In this document: piece after piece, positions 13,261 to 21,023 of the stretch
How the letters are laid out: each line of letters opens with the position of its first letter
Position numbering within the stretch: the first letter of the stretch is position 1
Origin: a virus
Reading direction: 5' to 3' (one strand)
IMG/VR virus record: IMGVR_UViG_3300044302_000046
Span: 1-22,229 of that record
DNA length: 22,229 nucleotides
Notes under the pieces: model-generated
Databases searched by the model: none
Told to the model about the DNA's origin: nothing
Seen by the model: only the letters and a program-made list of their open reading frames with translations
Made by a program: the position numbers and the translations under genes

Positions 13261-14016
13261 ATGATATTTAAAAAGAAAATTCTTGTGATGGGCCTACCGG
13301 GGTCAGGCAAAAGCCACCTTGCAGAAGCTCTGGCCAAAGGACTGAACGGTGTCTGGATTAATGCAGATAAAGTAAGAGAGCAGTATGATGATTGGGACTT
13401 TACTCCAGAAGGGAGAATGCGTCAAGCAATGCGTATGAAGTTTTTATCTGACGGTGCTAATATGGCAGGACAAGTTGCTGTTGCTGATTTTATTTGTCCT
13501 ACTGAAAAAGCCAGAGAAGAGTTTGGTGCAGACTTTACTATCTGGATGGATACAATTAAAGAGGGACGCTTTGAAGATACTAATTTAATGTTTGAAGAAC
13601 CGAGTAAATGTGACTATCATATAACAAAGTGGCTTACAGATATCAATGAGTTACTGACAACAATTAACAACGGAAAAAGAATGGACCGACAAAAACCAAC
13701 TGTTCAGATGTTAGGACGTTATCAACCTTGGCACGCTGGACACAGAGAACTTTTTAAGAAAGCTCACGCTAAGACTGGGCAAGTTATAATTATGGTAAGA
13801 GACACAGGTGAAGAGTATTTTGATTGGAGTTACCTTGTAAAGGATTTGACAGAGCACAACTTTACCTACGGTGTAGACTATGAGATTATGCACGTTCCTA
13901 ATATTGTAAACATTACATATGGGAGAGATGTTGGATACAAAATTGAACAGGAGCATCTGGGTGAAGAGATAGAAAGCATCTCAGCAACAGATATTAGACT
14001 CGCAATGGCTAAGTAA
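13261..14016 (+). CDS. APS-kinase-like / nucleotidylyltransferase fusion protein
   Basis: This 251-residue protein starts at ATG 13261, one base after the previous stop codon. A TTG at 13240 would add seven residues inside the previous gene and is less likely. Residues 1 to about 135 are APS-kinase-like, with a Walker A GLPGSGKS (11-18), NADKVRE (34-40), DFTPEGR (46-52) in place of the usual GFSxxDR, and VAVADFICP (72-80), matching the FISP segment. Residues about 146-251 form a nucleotidylyltransferase domain with GRYQPWHAGH (152-161, containing the HxGH catalytic motif) and ISATDIR (240-246). The combination suggests synthesis of PAPS from ATP and sulfate through an ATP-sulfurylase-like and an APS kinase step. 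The transferase half could instead use NMN, CTP or another substrate. It lies close to the sulfotransferase gene, which would use PAPS. Confidence 0.7.
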   Translation: MIFKKKILVMGLPGSGKSHLAEALAKGLNGVWINADKVREQYDDWDFTPEGRMRQAMRMKFLSDGANMAGQVAVADFICPTEKAREEFGADFTIWMDTIKEGRFEDTNLMFEEPSKCDYHITKWLTDINELLTTINNGKRMDRQKPTVQMLGRYQPWHAGHRELFKKAHAKTGQVIIMVRDTGEEYFDWSYLVKDLTEHNFTYGVDYEIMHVPNIVNITYGRDVGYKIEQEHLGEEIESISATDIRLAMAK

Positions 14017-14018
14017 AC

Positions 14019-16517
14019 ATGAGTACTTTTAATAATCTTCTTTTAATGGGAGCAGAAGCTACCGCTGAATCTGGTGGGGGCGGAGGGGGTGGTGATACTC
14101 CTTTCTCAACTACACTAATCCCTAACTCTGTCTGGTTTGATGGGTCTGCAGATAGTATGGAAACTGGCTCACTCTCTGCTCAAGTTGATTCTGGAAATTT
14201 TGTTGTAGCTACGTGGATGCAAAGAAATAATTTTTCAATTGCAGACCAAGCTTGGTTTGAGTTATTTAATTCTAGTACAAGCAGATCTGGGATAGGTTTT
14301 TTAAATTCTGATAATACATTAGCATGGAGACAAGATTTCTTTTTTAGAGAAACAACGGATGCTGCTTACAGAGACATAGCTTGGTACCATATCATAGTAA
14401 GTGTTCAACCGACTAACTCTGGTACGACTAATGGAGATGGTTGTCAAATATTTATAAACGGCATTCTCCAAGATTCTACCACAGTTGTTAGCGGTGATGG
14501 TTATGGTCCTACATTTAGTCCTCAATCTCAGGGCTATATTTTTATTCTTGGAAAAGGAAATCCTAGCGGTGGTTCTGCTCATTTTAAAGGATATCTAGCA
14601 CAAACAGTTTATCTAGACGGTCATTCTATACAAGCTGGAGATGTATCAGTTAGTGATTTTTTGTCTACTCAAACTTTTGGTACAAATGGAACTCAGTTTA
14701 TTCCTAAGTCTAATGCTGATGTAGCGTTACTTGCCAGTAATGCAGGGGCTAATTCTTTTTGTTTAGACTATTCTAATTCTTCAGCTTTGGGTAATGACAT
14801 AAGCACTAAAGGAAATGATTTTACTCCTACCAGCATGACAAGTGCTAACCAGTCAGGTAACACTCCTTCTAAGATGTACGCTACAATGAACCCACTAATA
14901 CCTAGTAGCTCTACACTAACATTTGCTGAAGGTAACAGAAGAGTTACTGCTGCAGCTGGTGGAGATGGTGGAATATTTTCAACTCTTCCACTACCTACCA
15001 CAGGCACCACAGAATTTCAAATGACTACGAACAACGGTGACGGTAGAGTAGGTATTACTTGTTATGATAACCTTTTAGCATCTGCATCAAATGCTTCAGA
15101 CAATGCGTTTGGTGGTTCAGCTGTAGGCTTTGATGCAGGGTATGCTTATGCTGAAAATGGAACATTAAGAATAAGAACTCAAAGTTCCCAAAGCTCACCT
15201 GCTTTTGGAGGTGTTTGGTCTACCAATGATGTTATAACTGTTAGATATAATGCTGATGCTAATGAGTTAAACTTTTTAAAGAACAATGTAGCGCAAGGAA
15301 CAACGGTATCTACTGAAGCAGGTCTTACCTACTATGCCTGTATTTCCCGCTTTAATAACTATGATTGTACCTTTCATTTTGACGAGGCAGAGTTTCCTCA
15401 CACCATAGGAGTAGGTAACAAAACAATTAACACAGCAGACCTAGCCACTCCAAGTTTCCAAGGTAAGGACTTCTTTGATGCTACCCTCTACACTGGTAAC
15501 AGTGCTACTCAAACTGTAGGAGGCGGGAGTGATTCTAAGTTTACAGCCTCTGCTTGGATAAAAAGTAGAAGCGCCACCTCTAGTAATATGCTCTATGACA
15601 GGGTAAGAGGAGCAGCAACTGACTTACACTCTAACGCCCCAGATGCACAAGTATTTGACGCAGATACTCTGACAAGCTTTTTACAAAGGGGTGGGCAGTT
15701 AGGTGCAGATTCACAGGTAAACCTTAACACTGGTACCTTTGTCCTCTGGCAGTGGTTGGCAGGTAGTTCTGCAACCAGTGGCGTGACTAATGGAACAGGT
15801 GCTACCACCAGCACACTTATTACATCAGCGGCTCAAAACTTTTCAGTAGGTACATTTACTGGAACAGGCGCTTTTACAACAGTGGGTCACTCACTAGGAG
15901 GTGTGCCAGACGCTATCTTTGTAAAGAATGCCACCACTGGTTCCACTAACTGGGCAGTATATATAAAGAACATCACAGGTATAAATGGAAATCCTGAGAA
16001 TAATTTTATAGAATTAAACACTACTACGGTGGCAACTGCTAGTAGTACAGCATGGGCTAGTATTGCGCCTACCTCTACAGTTTTTTCCCTAGGTGCTGGT
16101 AATAATCAAACAAATCAATCCGGTGCAACTATGTCTTTTATGGCATTTAGATCTATTCCCGGTGTCTGTAAAGTAGGATCGTACACAGGTACTGGAACAA
16201 CTAGTGGTCCTTTTGTAAACTTTGAGTTTAAACCACGTTGGGTTTTAATAAGACGGGCTGACAGCGGAGGAGATCCTTGGTGTATCATAGACACGGCGAG
16301 GACTCCGTTTAATTCTAGTACTGCTCCGTTAGTTTTACGTCCTAATACAACAGATATAGATACATCAGGAACACTGGGGTCTGTTGACTTTCTTGCCAAT
16401 GGTATTAAGTTTAATAGCATAACCAGTGCAGGGAATGGATCACTGGGTAATTATGTTTATATTGCTATGGCAGACATAGGTGGCCATGGTACACTACCAC
16501 CAATATACGGCGTATAG
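14019..16517 (+). CDS. Large LamG-type tail adhesin
   Basis: This 832-residue protein begins MSTFNNLLLMGAEATAESGG and a Gly-rich linker, recalling the leader of the two RCC1 proteins. Residues about 32-215 form a LamG/concanavalin-like domain (VWFDGSADSMETGS, FVVATWMQRNN, GCQIFINGILQD, FKGYLAQTVYLDGHSI). Residues about 300-455 form a SPRY-like segment (GRVGITCYD, DVITVRYNADANELNFLKNN). Residues 485-822 contain three units of about 110 residues with the pattern 'YTGtG...v......P....K...S...W...D..RG', related to a phage tail domain I recall as DUF7483. Such proteins form the outer tail and bind surface carbohydrates. There is no enzyme motif and no signal peptide. It starts two bases after the kinase gene. 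The target glycan is unknown. Confidence 0.7.
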   Translation: MSTFNNLLLMGAEATAESGGGGGGGDTPFSTTLIPNSVWFDGSADSMETGSLSAQVDSGNFVVATWMQRNNFSIADQAWFELFNSSTSRSGIGFLNSDNTLAWRQDFFFRETTDAAYRDIAWYHIIVSVQPTNSGTTNGDGCQIFINGILQDSTTVVSGDGYGPTFSPQSQGYIFILGKGNPSGGSAHFKGYLAQTVYLDGHSIQAGDVSVSDFLSTQTFGTNGTQFIPKSNADVALLASNAGANSFCLDYSNSSALGNDISTKGNDFTPTSMTSANQSGNTPSKMYATMNPLIPSSSTLTFAEGNRRVTAAAGGDGGIFSTLPLPTTGTTEFQMTTNNGDGRVGITCYDNLLASASNASDNAFGGSAVGFDAGYAYAENGTLRIRTQSSQSSPAFGGVWSTNDVITVRYNADANELNFLKNNVAQGTTVSTEAGLTYYACISRFNNYDCTFHFDEAEFPHTIGVGNKTINTADLATPSFQGKDFFDATLYTGNSATQTVGGGSDSKFTASAWIKSRSATSSNMLYDRVRGAATDLHSNAPDAQVFDADTLTSFLQRGGQLGADSQVNLNTGTFVLWQWLAGSSATSGVTNGTGATTSTLITSAAQNFSVGTFTGTGAFTTVGHSLGGVPDAIFVKNATTGSTNWAVYIKNITGINGNPENNFIELNTTTVATASSTAWASIAPTSTVFSLGAGNNQTNQSGATMSFMAFRSIPGVCKVGSYTGTGTTSGPFVNFEFKPRWVLIRRADSGGDPWCIIDTARTPFNSSTAPLVLRPNTTDIDTSGTLGSVDFLANGIKFNSITSAGNGSLGNYVYIAMADIGGHGTLPPIYGV

Positions 16518-16537
16518 ACTACGAAAGGAAATTAGAA

Positions 16538-17098
16538 ATGTGGGCAAGAACATCAGGTAATCAAGTATTAGAGATTATCCGAGTGCCTAAAGGTATGAAG
16601 ATTAATGGGGTTCAATACCCTAAAACTATCTTTACTGATGCTTGGACAGATGCAGAAAGAAAAGCGATAGGTATTGTACCTTATGAGTACACAGGTAAGC
16701 GGCGAAATGATATGTTTTATACAACCTCTGAATCTGCTCCTATTGTGCTAGATCACAAGGTAACTGTTACCAGAACTACAACTGCCAGAGAACTACCTGA
16801 TATTAAAGCTACAATGAAGAGTCAGATTAATGCTGTTCTTGCTGCTTGGTTGGGAGAAACCGATTGGTACTTTATCAGAAAGGCAGACAACGGTACACCT
16901 GTACCTGATGATATTGCCAAGTGGAGAAATGATCTTAGGGCCAGAGCACTGGTACTGGAAGCTGGTGTGGATAGTAAGAAAAATGTAGCAGGTCTAGAAG
17001 CCATGACCATTGTAACTCCTGAAATGCTAGAGGATGATATAGAGGCTGTATCAGAAATTAAGGACTGGCCTGTTAACCCAAGAAAAGGTGGTGTATAA
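16538..17098 (+). CDS. Tail-assembly / DUF4376-like protein
   Basis: This 186-residue protein starts at ATG 16538, after AAAGGAA. Its N-terminal part (WARTSGNQVLEIIRVPKGMK, followed by INGVQYPKTIFTDAW and GIVPYEY) has the pattern of small tail proteins: 'w......v.eii..Pkg..inG..yP..ift.w...er...GivPye'. Residues 100-150 (LGETDWYFIRKADNGTPVPD, then DIAKWRNDLRARA) match the 'l..tDWy.iRka..gt.vP.di..wR...R' motif frequent in phage tail-assembly proteins. It is probably a chaperone or adaptor for the adhesin at 14019. It resembles the smaller protein at 12855 in layout. Confidence in the family is moderate and in the function low. Confidence 0.6.
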   Translation: MWARTSGNQVLEIIRVPKGMKINGVQYPKTIFTDAWTDAERKAIGIVPYEYTGKRRNDMFYTTSESAPIVLDHKVTVTRTTTARELPDIKATMKSQINAVLAAWLGETDWYFIRKADNGTPVPDDIAKWRNDLRARALVLEAGVDSKKNVAGLEAMTIVTPEMLEDDIEAVSEIKDWPVNPRKGGV

Positions 17099-17101
17099 TA
17101 C

Positions 17102-17479
17102 ATGAAAGCACTAACCAAAGTACTGGCAGTTCTGTGCCTAATATTAACATCTTCTAGTTCTGTACTGGCTGAAGAAACGTGGGTTAAAGGAGATCCAATA
17201 CTTACTTTCTTTATCTGTGCCAAAGAAAAAGATATAATGGACGTAGCTCTGGCAGATTCTAAAGATCTAGAAACTTACAGTCAACAGTTACTAGAAAAAA
17301 GTATTACGCAAAGCTGCTTTAAACTAGCACCTCCGCAAAAGTTTATAGTTGCAGAGGTTATAACAACTTATACAGACCACCAAAATAAGGCTACCTGTGT
17401 ACTAAAAATAAAAGCAAGAAGTAACAAAGACCTTGTAGGCTACGTTGTAGCTGCAGGTATCCCGGGTAAAGGAATCTAA
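17102..17479 (+). CDS. Secreted (periplasmic) small protein of unknown function
   Basis: This 125-residue protein has a clear signal peptide. MKALTK is followed by a hydrophobic core (VLAVLCLIL) and a likely cleavage site after SSSSVLA, giving a mature start EETWVKGD. There is no lipobox Cys, so it is not a lipoprotein. The mature part has three Cys (FFICAKEKDI, SCFKLAPP, ATCVLKIKA) and a beta-rich second half. I do not recognise a family. Export to the host periplasm, or a receptor- or lysis-related role, is possible. A phage late gene with a signal peptide next to a small membrane protein could be part of a lysis or exclusion set, but no enzyme motif supports this. Confidence 0.55.
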   Translation: MKALTKVLAVLCLILTSSSSVLAEETWVKGDPILTFFICAKEKDIMDVALADSKDLETYSQQLLEKSITQSCFKLAPPQKFIVAEVITTYTDHQNKATCVLKIKARSNKDLVGYVVAAGIPGKGI

Positions 17480-17481
17480 AG

Positions 17482-17688
17482 ATGCCAGACTTAACTGATG
17501 TAGAGATAGGTAAGATGTTACAAGCTGTAGATCAGTTGAGTAAAGAAGTTGACAGGTTAACCATCAGGCTTGACCAACTTGAAAGTCAACTTGACAAAGG
17601 CAAAGGAGTTCTTCTAGGAGTGTTCATAGTAGCCTCTGGTTTAGGAGCAGCTATGTCTGCTATTATACAGAAAGTATTCACGTATTAA
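17482..17688 (+). CDS. Coiled-coil protein with a C-terminal membrane span
   Basis: This 68-residue protein has a helix with heptad-like spacing (VDQLSKEVDRLTIRLDQLES) over residues about 9-40. A single hydrophobic span follows (GVLLGVFIVASGLGAAMSAI, about 43-62) and then a short basic tail (IQKVFTY). This is the reverse order of the protein at 4822 (span first, coiled coil second). The layout suits a holin-like or antiholin-like protein or a membrane anchor. No other function can be read. It is two bases after the previous stop codon, and its expression is probably coupled to that of the secreted protein. Confidence 0.55.
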   Translation: MPDLTDVEIGKMLQAVDQLSKEVDRLTIRLDQLESQLDKGKGVLLGVFIVASGLGAAMSAIIQKVFTY

Positions 17689-17706
17689 AGTAAGGAAGAT
17701 AGTACC

Positions 17707-18597
17707 ATGGCGTTTACCACTAGAATACGATTAGAAAAGCAAGCAGACGGGGCTAACCCTAACTCTTGGGGAACTGTGCTCAATAACAATGTCATTGATC
17801 TTGTTGATGATGCCATAGCTGCCTATGTCACAGTATCTCTGTCTTCTATAGATGTAACCTTAACCAATCTTGACGGCACCACTGACCAAGCCAGAAGTGC
17901 TTTTCTTGAACTACAAGGAACTTTGACCAATGATGTTAATGTCGTCATCCCTCAACAATCTAAAGGATACTTTATCAGAAACCAAACTGTTCCATCAAGC
18001 AGTGAAACTACAAAGATTAAAACTCTGGCAGGTCAGGGTGCAACTGTGGGGGTCAGTTCAGATGGATGGTTTGTTTGTGACGGGGTGTCTGTTCATCAGC
18101 CCAATGCCACTGGTCTAGGACTAGGCACAGCTGCAGATCTTAACATTGGTACTGCAGATGCAAACCTTATTCCAGTATCCACTGCAGATGTTAGGTATGT
18201 TAGAACCTCTGTCTCCTCTACAATTCCATCAGCAAAAACATTTACCAGTGCCACCACCTTTACAGCCCCTGTGGTTGGACCAGTTGTCTCTCTTACAGAT
18301 GCTGCTTCTATAGCTGTTAACATGGCTCTGGGAAATAACTTTGCCATAACACTGGCAGGTAACAGAACACTGGGTGCACCTGCTGGTGTAACACCGGGAC
18401 AGACAGGTTATATCTACGTGGTACAGGATGGCACAGGCAGTAGAACGCTTTCCTTTGCCACTGCCTATGTTTTTGTAAGTGGTACGGCTCCCACTATGAG
18501 CACAGCTGCTAATGCTGTTGATCTTTTGGTTTACAATGCAAGAACTACCACTGCTATATCAACCCTAGTTATTAAAGCCTTGGCTACTGCACCCTAG
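17707..18597 (+). CDS. Tail-fibre-like protein
   Basis: This 296-residue protein begins MAFTTRIRLEKQADGANPNS, followed by WGTVLNNNVIDLVDDAIAAY. This is a widespread N terminus of marine-phage fibre proteins ('RL.kQ..GenPn.WGtvLNnnvi.liddAiagy'). It continues with DGTTDQARSAFLELQGTLTN and YFIRNQT, GWFVCDGVSVH. The C-terminal 100 residues (SLTDAASIAVNMALGNNFAI, AGNRTLGAPAGVTPGQTGYI, then QDGTGSRTLSFATAYVF) share the pattern of the C terminus of the protein at 7992, which suggests exchange of tip domains. No enzyme motif is present. It lies just before the gp10-like protein and would attach to the tail hub, which is inferred. Confidence 0.65.
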   Translation: MAFTTRIRLEKQADGANPNSWGTVLNNNVIDLVDDAIAAYVTVSLSSIDVTLTNLDGTTDQARSAFLELQGTLTNDVNVVIPQQSKGYFIRNQTVPSSSETTKIKTLAGQGATVGVSSDGWFVCDGVSVHQPNATGLGLGTAADLNIGTADANLIPVSTADVRYVRTSVSSTIPSAKTFTSATTFTAPVVGPVVSLTDAASIAVNMALGNNFAITLAGNRTLGAPAGVTPGQTGYIYVVQDGTGSRTLSFATAYVFVSGTAPTMSTAANAVDLLVYNARTTTAISTLVIKALATAP

Positions 18598-18606
18598 GAG
18601 TTATAA

Positions 18607-20706
18607 GTGTCTACACTATCACAAACAAAAAAGCTTAATTTTAGGCCGGGAATACACAGAGAATCTACGCAGTATGCGGAGCAAGGTTCTTGGTATGACG
18701 GTAATAGAGTTAGGTTTAGGGACAAAAAACCTGAGAATATCAGAGGTTGGGACGTTAAAACTTCTGGTTCTATTCTAGGCACAGGTAGAGATCTCATCAC
18801 ATGGCAAGATAATATTACTCAGCAGCATATAGCTATTGGAACTGAGAAGGCTCTCTATCTTTATCAAGGAACAAAAACCTTTAACATCACACCTGTCAGA
18901 GCCAGTGTATCTTTGACCAATGCCTTTGGAACACAGGCAAACAATGTAAGAGTTTGTGTCTCAGATACAGGGCATGGACTAGCCTCTGGTGATTTTGCTG
19001 TCTTTACTTCTTCCTCTGTTGCCACTGACTTTTCTTTTAACGCTATGTTTCCTGTCAGTGTTATCAATGCAAATGTCTATGCTTTTGATGCTTCTACCTC
19101 TGCACCTGATACCAATACAGCAGCAGGAGAAGCCACAGTTCAATACCTTATACCCACTGCTGCTTCTGTTGGTATCACAGGCACAGGCTACGGAGCAGCA
19201 GCTTATAATGCACAGGTGTTTACCTCTGTGGTTCTGACCAGTGTTATCAATGTGGTAGCTGCAACAGTTGCGGTTAGTATAACTAGCCCTAGTCATAATT
19301 TAGAGATTGATGACTTTGTTTATTTTACCACTGCAACAACAGTGGGAGGAAACATTCTTCTTACAGACTCTACCTTTGGTGGTCCTATCTTTCAGGTGGT
19401 GTCAGCAGAAGATGCTAACAACTTTACCATTAATTCTTTAGTTAATGCAGCTGGCACAAGTTCAGGAGTAGGTCTAGCAACAGCACAGTTCCTTGTAGAT
19501 GTTAGTACCACGGCAGGATTTAGAACATGGAACTCTCCTGCTGTATCATCTGCTATTAGTTTTGTCCCTGCTAACTGGCAGCTAGATACCTTTGGAGAGA
19601 TACTCCTTTCAAACAAAAGAGGAATGGGACTAAACCAGTGGTTTCCTACTTCAGGTGGAACAGCCAGAGCCTTTCCTGTTACCAATGCACCTGTGAGTAT
19701 TAACTCATTTGTTGTCTCTCCTAATGATAGGCACGTTATTTGCTTTGGTTGTTCCACTGTGGCAGGTGTAAAAGATCCTCTACTTGTAAGATGGTCAGAT
19801 CAAAATGATTATACTAATTGGACTCCTTCTATCAGTTCTACATCAGGAGAAAATACCCTGTCAGGTGGTACTGAGATTGTGCAAGGTATCAGAAGCAGAA
19901 ACCAGATTGCAATTCTTACTGACCATGTTCTATATGGTATGCGTTTTACTGGTCCTCCTTTTATCTTTTCTTTTACTGAACTAGGAACAGGGTGTGGAGG
20001 AGTTAGTCAGCACGGTGGTACTGACATGGACGGTACTCCTGTATGGATGGGCTTTAATAACTTCTTTGCTTTTGATGGCAGGGTAAGAAGATTAGATTGT
20101 ACTGTGAGAAGACATATCTTTAGTGATATTAATAGATCTGAGATGAATAAAATATACGCAGGTGTTAACTCAGAGTTCAAAGAGATTACGTGGCTCTATC
20201 CATCTGCTGATTCTACAGAATGTAACAGGTATGTTTCTTGGTCCATGGAAGAAAACTATTGGGTCTATGGAGAAGCTATCTGGACTACGTGGAGTGACAG
20301 AGGTGTATATGATAACGTGGTTAACACCGGAACATCTGTGGGTGTCACTCGTATATATGACAATGAAATTCCAAATACCTTTACTGGGAAAGGGTTGAAG
20401 ATAGATTCCTTTATTGAAAGTGCTGACTTTGGCATAGGTGATGGGAATGAAATGCTCTTTGTTGACAGGTTAATTCCTGATATAGAGATTAACAACGGAC
20501 AGGTTTCTTTTACAATTCAAACCAAAGAGTTTCCCAATGGGCAACTAAAAACAAAAGGACCTTTTAATCTTACTCAGAATATAGAGACAGTTAGGTTTAG
20601 AAGTAGGGGTAGACAGGCAAGAATTAAGATAGAGAATGATGCCACAGGAACTGAATGGAGATACGGAGATCTAAGATTAGACATACAAGAAGACGGTCTC
20701 AGGTAG
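18607..20706 (+). CDS. P22 gp10-like tail hub / DNA stabilisation protein
   Basis: This 699-residue protein starts at GTG 18607, 6 bases after TAGGAG at 18595-18600, which overlaps the previous stop codon. The beginning (LNFRPGIHRESTQYAEQGSW, then WYDGNRVRFRDKKPENIRGW, 29-48) is typical of the gp10-like tail accessory family. A long beta-rich middle follows (about residues 95-300). The second half contains VRWSDQNDYTNWTPS, GTGCGGVSQHGGTDMDGTPV, WMGFNNFFAFDGRVRRLDC, IFSDINR and SEFKEITWLYPSADSTECNR with WSMEENYWVYG. All fit the pattern 'cG......iD....W.s...ff.ydG.v..l.c.v...if.din' of this family. It would bind the adaptor ring from 5292 and close the DNA exit channel. The long insert in the first half may be lineage-specific. 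Confidence 0.75.
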   Translation: MSTLSQTKKLNFRPGIHRESTQYAEQGSWYDGNRVRFRDKKPENIRGWDVKTSGSILGTGRDLITWQDNITQQHIAIGTEKALYLYQGTKTFNITPVRASVSLTNAFGTQANNVRVCVSDTGHGLASGDFAVFTSSSVATDFSFNAMFPVSVINANVYAFDASTSAPDTNTAAGEATVQYLIPTAASVGITGTGYGAAAYNAQVFTSVVLTSVINVVAATVAVSITSPSHNLEIDDFVYFTTATTVGGNILLTDSTFGGPIFQVVSAEDANNFTINSLVNAAGTSSGVGLATAQFLVDVSTTAGFRTWNSPAVSSAISFVPANWQLDTFGEILLSNKRGMGLNQWFPTSGGTARAFPVTNAPVSINSFVVSPNDRHVICFGCSTVAGVKDPLLVRWSDQNDYTNWTPSISSTSGENTLSGGTEIVQGIRSRNQIAILTDHVLYGMRFTGPPFIFSFTELGTGCGGVSQHGGTDMDGTPVWMGFNNFFAFDGRVRRLDCTVRRHIFSDINRSEMNKIYAGVNSEFKEITWLYPSADSTECNRYVSWSMEENYWVYGEAIWTTWSDRGVYDNVVNTGTSVGVTRIYDNEIPNTFTGKGLKIDSFIESADFGIGDGNEMLFVDRLIPDIEINNGQVSFTIQTKEFPNGQLKTKGPFNLTQNIETVRFRSRGRQARIKIENDATGTEWRYGDLRLDIQEDGLR

Positions 20707-20712
20707 GTACAG

Positions 20713-21012
20713 ATGGCAGCAGTTTATCCTACTCTTCCTGATCTATATAGACTAACAGACGCTGAACTAATAGAAGCTTACTCAGAGATGAGGCAGTGGG
20801 CAGACTCTCTGATTAACGAACTGGAAGGAAGAGACCTAGAAAGTTCTAGAACAGGTACTGTTAGAATTAACAGACAGGTATCTGTTGGTGAGCTAGGTCA
20901 AGCAAATGCAGGAGATATAGTATACGAAAGAAAAACAGGTAAGTTTAAGGGTTATGTAAGCGTAGCAGGGACTACCATTGGTTGGTCAGAATTTAATTCA
21001 TTTACACCGTAG
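20713..21012 (+). CDS. Small conserved marine-phage protein of unknown function
   Basis: This 99-residue protein starts 6 bases after the gp10-like gene. The first half is helical and acidic (YPTLPDLYRLTDAELIEAYS, then EMRQWADSLINELEGRD). The second half is a beta domain (RINRQVSVGELGQANAGDIV, then YERKTGKFKGYVSVAGTTIGW). The pattern with a coiled N-terminal region and a small beta C-terminal region is one I have seen in similar phage structural blocks, but without a known function. It may be a tail-tip or chaperone-like protein. There is no signal peptide or membrane span. Confidence 0.55.
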   Translation: MAAVYPTLPDLYRLTDAELIEAYSEMRQWADSLINELEGRDLESSRTGTVRINRQVSVGELGQANAGDIVYERKTGKFKGYVSVAGTTIGWSEFNSFTP

Positions 21013-21023
21013 GTTAGATTAAA

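Noticed and set aside
17094-17099. TATAAT just before the secreted-protein gene
   Set aside because: It overlaps the last codons of the upstream gene (GTA TAA) and no -35-like hexamer occurs at 16-18 bases. The match is likely a by-product of the stop codon.
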